Positions 1 to 11,171 of a DNA stretch of 64,000 nucleotides are shown piece by piece. Origin of the DNA: Elephas maximus indicus (lineage: Eukaryota > Chordata > Mammalia > Proboscidea > Elephantidae); the NCBI RefSeq assembly GCF_024166365.1, contig NC_064827.1, positions 48,140,635-48,204,634 of the forward strand, given 5' to 3'. The position numbers were made by a program, and so were the translations under genes. Below the pieces are notes generated by a model, which saw nothing but the letters and a program-made list of their open reading frames with translations, did not search any database and was not told the DNA's origin. Position 1 is the first letter of the stretch. Each line of letters starts with the position of its first letter.

Positions 1-2817
1 GATAAAGAAATAAACGGCATCCAGATTGCTAAGAAGAAGTAAAAGTAACCCTATTGGCAGGTAACATGATCTTATACACAGAAAACCCTGAAGAATCCTC
101 AAGAAAACTACTGAAACTAATAGAAGAGTTCAGCAGAGTATCAGGATACAAGATAAACATACAAAAATCACTTGGATTCCCCTACACCAACAAAAAGAAC
201 ATCAAAGAGGAAATTGCCAAATCAATACCATTTATATATATAAAAAAAAAAATTATAGTAGCCCCTAAAAAAGATAAAATACTTTAAAAAAAAAAAAAGA
301 TAAAATACTTAGGAATAAATCTATTCAGAGATGTAAAAGACCTATACAAAGAAAACTATAAGACACTACTGCAAGAAACCAAAAGAGACCTATGTAAGTG
401 CAAAAACATACCTTGCTCATGGATGGGAATACTTAACATTGTAAAAATGTCTATTCTTCCAAAAGCAATCTATAGATACAATGCAATTCCAATCCAAATT
501 CCAAAGACATTTTTTAATGAAATGGAGAAACAAATCAACAACTTCATATGGAAGGGAAAGAGGCCCTGGCTAAGTAAATCATTACTGAAAAAGAAGAACA
601 AAGTGCAAGGCCTCACTCTACCTGATTTTAGAGCCTATTACACTGCCACAGTAGTGGAAACAGCCTGGTGCTGGTACAACAGCTGCATAGACCAATGGAA
701 CAGAATTGAGAATCCAGACATAAATCCATCCACATATGAACAGCTGATATTTGACAAAGGCCCCAAATCAGTTAAATGGGGAAAAGACAGTCTTTTTAAC
801 AAATGGTGCTGGCATAACTGGACATCCATTTGAAAAAAAAATGAAACAAGACCCATACCTCACTGCATGCACAAAAACTAACTCAAAATGGATCAAAGAC
901 CTAAATATAAAACCTAAAACGATAAAGATCATGGAAGAAAAAATAGGGACAAAGTTAGGAGCCCTAATACATGGCGTAAACAGTATACAAAACATTACTA
1001 ACAATGCAGAAGAAAAACTAGATAACTGGGAGTTCCTAAAAATCAAACACCTATGCTCATCCAAAGAGTTCACCAAAAGAGTAAAAAGATTACCTACAGA
1101 CTGGGAAAAAGTTTTTAGCTATGACACTTCCGATCAGCCCCTGATCTCTAAAATCTAAGTGATACTGCAAAAACTCAACTACAAAAAGACAAATAACCCT
1201 ATTAAAAAATGAGCAAAAGATATGAATAGACACTTCACTAAAGAAGACATTCAGGTAGCTAACAGATATATGAGGAAACGTTCATGATCATTAGCCATTA
1301 GAGAAATGCAGATCGAAACTACAATGAGATTTCATCTCACTCCAACAAGGCTGGCATTAATCCAAAAAACAGAAAATAATAAATGTTGGAGAGGTCGTTG
1401 AGAGACTGGAACGCTTATACACTGCTGGTGGGAATGTCAAATGGTACAATCACTTTGGCAATCGATTTGGCACTTCCTTAAAAAACTAGAAATAGAAGTA
1501 CCATACGATCCAGCAATTCCACTCCTTGGAATATATCCTAGAGAAATAAGAGCCTTTACACGAATAGGTATATGCACACCCATGTTCAGTGCAGCACTGT
1601 TTACAATAGCAAAAAGGTAGAAGCAACCAAGGTGCCCATCAACGGATGAATGGATAAATAAATTCTGGTATACAGTGGAATACTATGAATCGATAAAGAA
1701 CAGTGATGAATCTGTGAAACATTTCATAACATGGAGGAATCTGAAAGGCATTGTGCTGAGTGAAATTAGTTGCTGAAGGACAAATATTGTATAAGACCAC
1801 TATTATTATAAGAACTCGAGAAATAGTTTAACCAGAGAAGAGAATATTCTTTGGTGGTTATGAGAGTGGAGAGGGAGGGAGGGAGAGGAGTATTCACTAA
1901 TTATATAGTAGATAAGAACTATTTTAGGTGAAGAGAAAGACAACACATAATACAGGAGAGGTCAGCACAACTGGACTAAACCAAAAGCAAAGAAGTTTCT
2001 TGAATAAACTGAACGTTTCAAAGGCCAGCGTAGCAGGGGCGGGGGTTTGGGGACCATGGTTTCAGGGGACATCTAAGTCTATTGGCATAATGAAATCTAT
2101 TAAGAGAACATTCTGCATCCCACTTTGAAGAGTGGCGTCTAGGGTCTTAAACGCTAGCAAGTGGCCATCTAAGATGCATCAATTAGTCTCAACGCACCTG
2201 GAGCAAAGGAAAATAAAGAACACCAAAGACACAAGGTAATCATGAGCCCAAGAGACAGAAAGAGCCACATAAACCAGAGACTACCTCAGCCTGAGACCAG
2301 AAGAACTAGATGGTGCCTGGCTACAACCCGATGACTTCCCTGGCAGGGAACACAAAAGAGAACCCCTGAGAGAGCAGGAGAGCAGTGGGATGCAGACCTC
2401 AAATTCTCGTAAAAAGACCAGACTTATTGGTCTGACTGAGACTGGAAGGACCTCCGGGGGTCATGGCCCCCAGACCTTCTGTTAGCCCAAGACAAGAACC
2501 ATTCCCAAAGCCAACTCTTCAGACAGTGGACTGGACTATGGATAGAAGATGATACTGGTGAAGAGTGAGCTTCTTGAATCAAGTAGACATATGAGACTGT
2601 GGGCAGCTCCTGTCTGGAGGGGAGATGAGAGGGCAGAGGGGTCAGAAGCTGGCCAAATGGACATGAAAATAGAGAGTGGAAGGAAGGAGTGTCCTGTCTC
2701 ATTAGGGTGAGAGCAGCTAGGAGTACATAGCAAGGTGCATATAAATTTTTGTATGAGAGTCTGACTTGATTTGTAAACTTTCACTTACAGCACGATAAAA
2801 ATTAAAAAAAAAAAAAA
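1..2817 (+). mobile_element. L1 LINE, ORF2 3' half and 3' UTR (enters from left edge)
   Basis: Broken frames encode the end of the L1 ORF2 reverse transcriptase and its C-terminal domain, for example [28 protein letters not shown] and [32 protein letters not shown]. The C-terminal domain runs to about 1790. A ~1 kb 3' UTR follows, with a poly(A) tail at ~2804-2817. Several frameshifts and stops inactivate it. The RT catalytic motif normally read as FADDM appears as AGNM, so both metal-binding aspartates are lost. The 5' part lies outside the window. Confidence 0.93.
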
Positions 2818-5174
2818 GTCAATTCTACCCAAAACCCAAAGCAATCTACAAATATAATGCAATCCCGATCCAAATACCAACAGCATTCTTCAAGGAGATG
2901 GAAGAAGTAATCATTAACTTTATATAGAAAAAAAAGAGGCCCTGATTAAGTAAAGCATTATTGAAGAAAAGGAACAAAGTAGGAGGCCTTGCGGTACCTG
3001 AACTCAGCACCTACTATACCATTATGATAGTCGAAACAGCCTGGTGTTGGTACAGCAACAGACACGCAGACCAATGGAACGGAATTGAGAACGCAGATGT
3101 AAATCCATCTACCTATGGCCCCCTGATCTTTGACAAAAGGCCCAAAGCCCATTAAATGGGGAAAAGACAGCCTTTTTAACAAATGGTGCTGGCAAAACTG
3201 GATGTCCATCTGTAAAAAAATGAAACAGGATCCATACCTCACAGTATACACCAAAACTAATTCAAAAACTGTAAAGATCATGGAAGAAAAAATAGGGTCA
3301 AAACTAGGAGCCCTAATATATGGCGCAAACACCATACAAACCATAATTAACAATACACAAACATCAGAAGATAAGCTAGACAAATGAGATCTCCTAAAAA
3401 TTAAACACTTATGCTTATCAAAAGACTTTAGCAAAAGAGAAAAAAGAACATACAGACTGGGAAAAAATTTTTTGGCTGTGACATATTCAACAATGTTCTA
3501 ACCTCTAAAATCTGTCGGAAAATCCAACACCTCTACCATAAAAAGACAAATAATCCAATTAAAAGATTGGCAAAGGATGTGAAAAGACACTTCACCAAAG
3601 AAGACATTCAGGCGGCTAACAGACATGTGAAGAAATGTTCCAGATCGTTAGCCATTAGAGAAATGCAAATCAAAACTATGATGAGATACCATCTCACCCT
3701 GTCATTACCATCACGAATCAAGAAAGCAGAAAATATCAAATGTTGGAGAGGTTGAGGGGAGATGGGAACTCTTATGCACTCCTGGTGGGAATGTAAAATG
3801 GTGCAACCATTTTGGTAAACATTATGGTGCTGCCTTCAAAAGCTAGAAATAGAAATACGATATGGTCCAGCAATCCCACTCCTGGGAATATATTCTAGAG
3901 AAACAAGAGCTGTCACACAAATAGACATAGGCACACCTATGTTCACTGCAGCATTGTTCACAATAGCAAAAAGATGGGAACAACCTGAGTGTCCATCAAC
4001 AGATGAATGGATAAGCGAATTGTGGTACACACACACAATGGAACGCTATGCAACAATAAAGAAGAATGATGAATCTGCGAAACATCTTACAACATGGATG
4101 AACCTGGAGGGCGTTATGCTGAGTGGAATAAGCCAATCATAAAAGGACAAATACTGTATGAGACCACTATTGTAAGAACACATGAACATGTTTCCACACA
4201 GAAAGAAACAATCTTTGATGGCTACAAAGGACGGGAGGGATGGCTACTTATCTAGATAGTAGATAAGTGGTAACTTGGGTGAAGGGTAGGTAAGATAGTA
4301 CACAATATCGGGGGAAGTCAGCACAACCCGACCGGGGCAAAGTCATAGAAGCTTCACAGGCACATCCAAATGCCTTGAGACAGAGAGATACTGGGCTGAG
4401 GGCTGAGGACCATGGTCTCCGGCGACATCTAGATCAATTGGCATAACATAGTCTGTAAAGAAAACATTCTACATGTGACTGTGGTGAGTATGACTGGGGT
4501 CTTAGAAGCCTACAAGCGGCCGTCTAAGATACATCTAGTGGTCCCATCCCTGTTGGAGCAAAGGAGAATGAAGAAGACCAAAGACACAAGGAAAAGATTA
4601 GTCCAAAGGACTAATGGACCACAGCTACCACAACCTCCACCAAACTGAGCCCAGAACAACTAAACAGTGCCTGGTTACCACTACAGACTGTGGTGGCAAA
4701 GATCACAACAGAAGGTCCCAGACAAAGTTGGAGAAAAATGTAGAACAAAATTCAAATTCGCAGAAGAAACAAAAACCAGGCTTGCTGATCTGACAGAAAC
4801 TGAAGAAACTCTGAGAGTACGGCCCCCAGACACTCTTTTACCTCAGTACTGAAGTCACTCCTGAGGTTTACCCTTCAGCCAAAGATTAGACGGATTTACA
4901 GGGCCAACAATGACACAGGCGAGGGACATGCTTCATTGCTGAATCATGTATAGGAGACTAATAGGCACACCAGCCCAAAAGCAAAGAGGAGAAGGCAGGA
5001 AGGGACAGGAAAACTGGATGAATGGAAACGGGGAGCCTGGGATAGGGAGTGTTGACAATTGCAGGGTTGGCAACCATTGTTACAAAACAGTTTGTGTATT
5101 AGTTGTTTAACGAGAAACTAATTTGCTCTGTAAACTTTCCCCTAAGTCACAATAATAAAAAAAAAAAAAAAGGG
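2818..5174 (+). mobile_element. second L1 LINE 3' fragment
   Basis: The sequence restarts inside ORF2 directly after the poly(A) of the preceding L1 and repeats the same domains (ETAWCWYSNRHADQWNGIENADVNPS, then [19 protein letters not shown]). It runs through the ORF2 C-terminus (~4140) to a different 3' UTR and a poly(A) tail at ~5157-5173. It is more decayed than the copy at 1-2817 and belongs to another subfamily judging by the 3' UTR. It may be the right half of an older L1 into which the first inserted; the left half would lie outside the window. Confidence 0.9.
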
Positions 5175-6465
5175 AAGAAAATTTCGAGTTTTTTTTGGTT
5201 TTCAGTTCCCTTAAAAACTTCAGGTTCAAAGCCCTCTACTTACCAGAAAGCAAGAGATTGGCAGAAAGCGACACCTTGTGGCCTTTGTGGTGTACTGCTC
5301 TCCACTATATTTTTTGCAGGGCACAAGAATATTTGGTAACAGTTTTGGGGTCAACATGAGTTGGAATTGACTGGCTGGCAAGTGTCTTTGTATTTTTTTT
5401 TTGAGAGGCAACAAGCAATACTTATCCCTACAACACACCCAGAACAGGCAGGTTAATAATATGACAATCACAAGACCAATATATTTTAAGTATTCCTTTA
5501 ACCCATTTATCTAGTGAAGGCATGAGAAACAGGTTTTCTACCAAAGTTATGCCTTTCTTTGTGTTCAGTATAAGGGTTTAATACATCCACTGAGGAAACA
5601 TTATACTTTAAGTTATTTGGACTTGTTCTCCATGTCGATATTTTTTACTTTGTTTACTATGGGATAATTTTAGTTCAGGAGTGGTAATATCACATGTCTG
5701 TGATTATAGAGATTCATTGAAAATAAGTTTTTCAAATTTTAGGTTTTTCTGGTCAGCAAAACATCATATGCTTTCTAATATATCTATTTTTTAACAATAT
5801 AATTTTCATTTGGTAATAAGCCCAAAGAAATCATGTTTATTCCGCACACATGATTTTCAAATACATATGTTTTAAGGGAATTAGGTTCATTTAAACTCAC
5901 AAGTTGTTTGCATATGGGATTCCCCATTGGCAGTTTTTCTATAAAATATTGAATTAGGCACATAGAGATTGTTGGAAACTGGAGGACAGAGAAACAATGC
6001 TTGGTTTTGCATGCATATTTCATAATATAACTTGATCTCAGAGGCTAAAATAGGTTCCCCATGCTACTTGGTGTAGCCATTGTTCACTCTATCAGTCACA
6101 TCTTGCTTGACTGAACATAATGGAAATTCAGTTCCACATGTCAAGCACACGTTTTACAGCCCAGACTGCTTTTAGGTGTAGAATCTTGAACGACATTACG
6201 TGACATCTCAGACATTGAACATTGTTGTGTTTTACATTCCACGTCAAATTCTGAATGTGAACTAGATTCTGCAAAAAGAACTTCAGTTCCAGGGAAGTGT
6301 GCTTTTTAAATTACTTGATATTTTAAAGAATTAAATAACACAAGGGAATTTATTTAGTTTAATTGTCACAAATTTATAAGCCATAGAAATGAAAAAATAG
6401 ACTTTTGAGTTTTTTGTTTCTGGTACTCTTGGCAAGAAATGTAGCAACATTTAATGGGTAAAAAC
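5175..6465. other. no gene or clear repeat recognised
   Basis: This is AT-rich intergenic sequence. A short SINE-tail-like stretch ('catgagttggaattgact') sits at about 5354-5371. Otherwise I recognise no element or coding segment. Confidence 0.5.
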
Positions 6466-6628
6466 TAAACCAAACCTATTGCCATTGAGTCAGTTCAGAG
6501 GACTGCCCCATAGGGTTGCCAAGGCTGTAAATCTTTTTGCAAGTTTCTCCCCTTGCGTGGCTGGTGGGTTCAAAATGTTGACCTTCTGGTTAAAAGCCTA
6601 ATGCTTAACCGCTGCGTCACCAGGGCTC
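6466..6628 (-). mobile_element. AfroSINE
   Basis: Reverse-oriented AfroSINE. The tail begins near 'aaaccaaacctattgccatt', the middle is 'ccccatagggttgccaaggc' and the tRNA-like head ends 'gcgtcaccagggctcc' at 6628. It is diverged and has an internal deletion. Confidence 0.85.
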
Positions 6629-6699
6629 CTTATTGGTTGGGGGAGGAAATTCCTATGGGAAATTAGGTATCAAATCTTGGCGGTATCTTTGTCAATTTT

Positions 6700-7105
6700 C
6701 CAGTGTCTCTGGAGCTGGACTGTCTGGATTTGAATTCTGGCTCCATCAATCACTAGATGTATGACCTTGGACAAGTTACTTCACCTCTCTGTTCCTCAGT
6801 TTCTTCGTCTGTATACCAAAAAACAAAACAAAACAAAACCAAACCCAGTGCGGTTGAGTCGATTCCGACTAATAGTGACCCTATAGGACAGAGTAGAACT
6901 GCCCCATAGAGTTTCCAAGGAGAGCCTGGCGGGTTTGAACTGCGGACCCTTTGGTTACCAGCCGTAGCACTTAACCACTAGGCCGCCAGGGTTTCCCATC
7001 AACTGTGTAAAGATAATTATAATACCCACCCTGTTGTGTTGTTACGTGGAATAAAATGAAAAGTGCTTAGCACAGTGTCTGACCCATAGAAGGCATGTTA
7101 GCTAC
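6700..7105 (+). mobile_element. MIR split by an AfroSINE
   Basis: Left part 6700-6816 has the MIR core and 'cctcagtttcttcgtctgta'. The right part 6999-7105 resumes with 'agataattataataccca' and 'agtgcttagcacagtgtctg'. The two parts are contiguous in the MIR consensus and flank the SINE at 6817-6998. Confidence 0.85.
6817..6998 (-). mobile_element. AfroSINE inserted in MIR
   Basis: Tail with '(aaaac)n', then 'ggttgagtcgattccgacta', 'ataggacagagtagaactgc', and a head ending 'aggccgccagggtttcc'. It is nearly complete and interrupts the MIR. Confidence 0.92.
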
Positions 7106-7523
7106 TAATATTATTATGAGTTCTGGGAATCATAGTTTCTTTGAGCTAGTAGGGAACTCCCTAAATTCATCTGATTCAGGTCATTGTCCAAGCTCTCTAA
7201 TTTTTATTCCAGGCAAGCATACATGATAACTTTTCTGTTTGTTGCTGGTTTCATTAAGTAACAGGAGGCCCTGAGCCCTCCTAAATAGGAGCCAACCAGA
7301 AAATAATGAGGCATAATATTCCCTCAATGAGGAATAATATTCTTTTAAAAATGTAAGTGGGCATTGTCTCGAAAATGCTGTGCGCTGGCCTTGATGGGCT
7401 GTGCCACATCACTCGGCTAGACAGCCACTGGCGTAGGGCCTCCCTGGGTCCATGTTGCCCCATCAGCCGGTCACCATGTATCCCAGGAGTGCCTTTCTCT
7501 TTCTGTTGGGTTGCTGGAAACCT
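7106..7523. other. no gene or clear repeat recognised
   Basis: Intergenic sequence. The only internal structure I see is a short repeat ('ataatattc' twice, near 7312 and 7333). Confidence 0.5.
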
Positions 7524-7866
7524 GTCTTAGTTATCTGGTGCTGCTATAAAAGAAATTCCACAAATGGGTGTCTTCAACAAACAAACTTATTTTCTCACAC
7601 TTTAGGAGGCTAAAAGGCCAAATTCAGGGTGCCATTTCCAGGGAAGGCTTTCTCTCTCTGTCGGCTTTGGAGGAACCCTGTCTGTTTGAGCTTCTGCTCC
7701 TGGGCCATCTTCATGTGGCTTAGCAGCTCTCTTCCCTGGCTTCTTAAGCTTGCTGGTTTAACCTCCTTTATATCTCAAAAGAGATTGATTTAAGACACAT
7801 ACTATACTAATCCTGTCTCATTAACATAACAGAGACAACCCATTCTCAAATGGGATTGTAACCGCA
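7524..7866 (-). mobile_element. MaLR-like solo LTR, left part
   Basis: Reverse-oriented non-coding LTR starting 'tgtcttagttatctggtgctgctata' (first bases shown in part). It resembles the LTR copies at 20134 and 30152 throughout. It is interrupted at 7866 by an RTE LINE and resumes at about 13561. Confidence 0.85.
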
Positions 7867-8237
7867 GGCATGCTGTTGTTGTTAGGTGCCGTAGAGTCAG
7901 TTCAACTCATAGCAACCCTATGTGCAACAGAACGAAACATTACCCGGTCCTGTGCCATCCTTACCATTATTGTTATGCTTTAGCCCATTGTTGCAGCCAC
8001 AGTGTCAGTCCATCTCTTTGGGGGCCTTCCTGTTTTTTGATGACCGTCTCCTTTACCAAGCATGATGTCCTTCTTCAGGGACTGATCTTTCTTGATAACA
8101 TGTCCAAAAGATGTAAGATGAAGTCTTGGCATCTTTGCCTCTAAGGAGCATTCTGGCTGTACTTCTTCCAAGACAGATTTGTTTGTTCTTTGGCAGTCTG
8201 TGGTGTATTCAATATTCTTCACCAACGCCATAATTTA
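7867..8237 (-). mobile_element. BovB/RTE LINE 3' end, part 1
   Basis: Begins 'tgttgttgttaggtgcc' and matches the 3' end of the full-length RTE at 41633 (e.g. 'cccattgttgcagccac', 'tctaaggagcattctggctg'). The reverse strand encodes the RTE C-terminal block GRPPKRWTDTVAATMG. It is interrupted by an L1 and resumes at 10933. Confidence 0.92.
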
Positions 8238-10932
8238 TTTTTTAAATAATTTTTATTGAGCTTTAAGTGAATGTTTACAAATCAAGTCTGTCACATATAA
8301 GCTTATATACACCTTACTCCATACTCCCACTTACTCTCCCCCTAATGAATCAGCCCTTCTGGTCTCTCCTTTCGTGACAATTTTGCCAGTTTCTAACCCT
8401 CTCTACCCTCCTATCTCCCCTCCAGACAGGAGATGCCAACACAGTCTCAAGTGTCCGCCTGATACAAGTAGCTCACTCTTCGTCAGCATCTCTCTCCAAC
8501 CCATTGTCCAGTCCCTTCCATGTCTGATGAGTTGTCTTCGGGAATGGTTCCTGTCCTGGGCCAACAGAAGGTTTGGGGACCATGACTGCCGGGATTACTC
8601 TAGTCTCAGTCAGACCATTAAGTCTGGTCTTTTTATGAGAATTTGGGGTCTGCATCTCACTGATCTCCTGCTCCCTCAGGGATTCTCTGTTGTGCTCCCT
8701 GTCAGGGCAGTCATCGGTTGTGGTCGGGCACCATCTAGTTCTTCTGGTCTCAGGATGAAGTAAGTCTCTGGTTCATGTGGCCCTTTCTGTCTCTTGGGCT
8801 CATAGTTGTCGTGTGACCTTGGTGTTCTTCATTCTCCTTTGATCCAGGTGGGTTGAGACCAATTGATGCATCTTAGATGGCCGCTTGTTAGCATTTAAGA
8901 CCCCAGACGCCACACTTCAAAGTGGGATGCAGAATGTTTTCATAATAGAATTTATTATGCCAATTGACTTAGAAGTCCCCTTAAGACATAGTCTCCAAAC
9001 CCCCACCATTGCTCCGCTGACCTTCGAAGCATTCGGTTTATCCCTGAAACTTCTTTGCTTTTGGTCCGGTCCAGTTGAGCTGACCTTCCCTGTATTGAGT
9101 ATTGTCCTTCCCTTCACCTAAAGTAGTTCTTATCTACTAACTAATCAGTAAATAACCCTCTCCCACCCTCCCTCCCTCCCCCCTCGTAACCGCAAAAGTA
9201 TGTGTTCTTCTCAGTTTATACTATTTCTCAAGATCTTATAATAGTGGTCTTATACAATATTTGTCCTTTTGCCTCTGACTAATTTCAGTCAGCATAATGC
9301 CTTCCAGGTTCCTCCATGTTATGAAATGTTTTACAGATTTGTCACTGTTCTTTATCGATGCGTAGTATTCCATTGTGTGAATATACCATAATTTATTTAA
9401 CCATTCATCTGTTGATGGACACCTTGGTTGCTTCCAGCTTTTTGCTATTGTAAACAGTTGCTGCAGTAAACATGGGTGTGCATCTATCTGTTCGTGTAAA
9501 GGCTCTTATTTCTCTAGGGTATATTCCGAGGAGTGGGATTTCTGGGTTGTATGGTAGTTCTATTTCTAACTTTTTAAGAAAATGTCAGATAGATTTCCAA
9601 AGTGGTTGTACCATTTTACATTCCCACCAGCAGTGTGTAAGAGTTCCAATCTCCGCAGCCTCTCCAACATTTATTATTTTGTGTTTTTTGGATTAATGCC
9701 AGCCTTGTTGGAGTGAGATGGAATCTCATCGTAGTTTTAATTTGCATTTCTCTAATGGCTAATGATTGAGAGCATTTTCTCATATATCTGTTAGCTGCCT
9801 GAATATCTTCTTCAGTGAAGTGTGTGTTCATATCCTTTGCCCACTTCTTGATTGGGTTCTTTGTCTTTTTGTGGTTGAGTTTTAACAGAATCATATAGAT
9901 TTTAGAGATCAGGCACTGGTCAGAGATGTCATAGCTGAAAATTTTTTCCCAATCTGTAGGTGGTCTTTTTACTCTTTTGGTGAAGTCTTTAGATGAGCAT
10001 AGGTGTTTGATTTTTAGGAGCTCCCAGTTATCTGGTTTCTCTTCATCATTTTTGGTAATATTTTATATTCTGTTTATGCCTTGAATTAGGGCTCCTAACG
10101 TTGTCCCTATTTTTTCTTCCATGATCTTTATCGTTTTAGTCTTTATGTTTAGGTCTTTGATCCACTTAGAATTAGTTTTTGTGTATGGTGTGAGGTATGG
10201 GTCCTGTTTCATTTTTTTGCAAATGGATATCCAGTTATGCCAGCACCATTTGTTAAAATGACTATCTTTTCCCCAATTAACTGACACTGGGCCTTTGTCA
10301 AATATCAGCTGCTCATATGTGGATGGATTTATATCTGGGTTCTCAATTCTGTTCCATTGGTCTATGTGCCTGTTGTTGTACCAGTACAAGGCTGTTTTGA
10401 CTACTATGACTGTATAATATGTTCTGAAATCAGGTAGAGTGAGGCCTCCCACTTTCTTCTGCTTTTTCAGTAATGCTTTACTTATCCGAGGCTTCTTTCC
10501 CTTCCATGTGAAGTTGGTGATTTGTTTCTCCATCACATTAAAAAATGTCATTGGAATTTGGATCGAAGTGCATTGTATGTATAGATGGCTTTTGGTAGAA
10601 TAGACATTTTTACTATGTTAAGTCTTCCTATCCATGAGCAAGGTATGTTTTTCCACTTAAGTAGGTCCTTTTTAGTTTCTTGCACTAGTACTTTGTAGTT
10701 TTCTTTGTATAGGTCTTTTACATCTTTGGTAAGATTTATTCCTAAGTATTTTATCTTCTTGGGGGCTACTGTGAATGGTATTGATTTGGTGATTTCCTCT
10801 TCGATGTTCTTTTTGTTGATGTGGAGGAATCCAAGTGATTTTTGTGTGTTTATCTTATAACCTGAGACTCTGCCAAACTCTTCTATTAGTTTCAGTAGTT
10901 TTCTGGAGGATTCCTTAGGGTTTTCTGTAACA
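8238..10932 (-). mobile_element. L1 LINE 3' half inserted in RTE
   Basis: Reverse-oriented L1: 3' end at 8238, 3' UTR to ~9270, then ORF2 C-terminus and RT on the minus strand ([51 protein letters not shown]). It is 5'-truncated just after the RT active-site region. It is flanked by a 10 bp direct repeat 'ccataattta' at 8228-8237 and 10933-10942, and splits the RTE. It is inactive and frameshifted but closely related to the copy at 1-2817. Confidence 0.95.
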
Positions 10933-11003
10933 CCATAATTTAAATGCATTAATTCTTTTTCGTTGTTCCTTATTCATTGTCCAGCTTTTGCATGCATATG
11001 TGG
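10933..11003 (-). mobile_element. BovB/RTE LINE, part 2
   Basis: Continues the RTE after the L1: 'ccttattcattgtccagctt' is the same sequence context as 42020-42060 in the full-length copy. A forward LTR interrupts it at ~11004. Confidence 0.88.
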
Positions 11004-11171
11004 TGATATGGATTGAATTGTGTCTCCCAAAAATTTATGTCAACTAGGCTAGGCCATGATTTCCAGTCTTGTGTGGTTGTCCACCATTTTGTAATATGAT
11101 ATGATTATCCCATGTGTTGTAAATTCTAACCACTATGATGTTAATGAGGCAGGCTTAGAGACAATTATGTT
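11004..11171 (+). mobile_element. MaLR-like solo LTR (forward), left part
   Basis: Starts 'tgatatggattgaattgtgt' and carries 'gttaatgaggcaggcttaga'. It is interrupted by an L1 5' segment inside the direct repeat 'caattatgtt' (11162-11171) and resumes at 13126. Confidence 0.88.
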
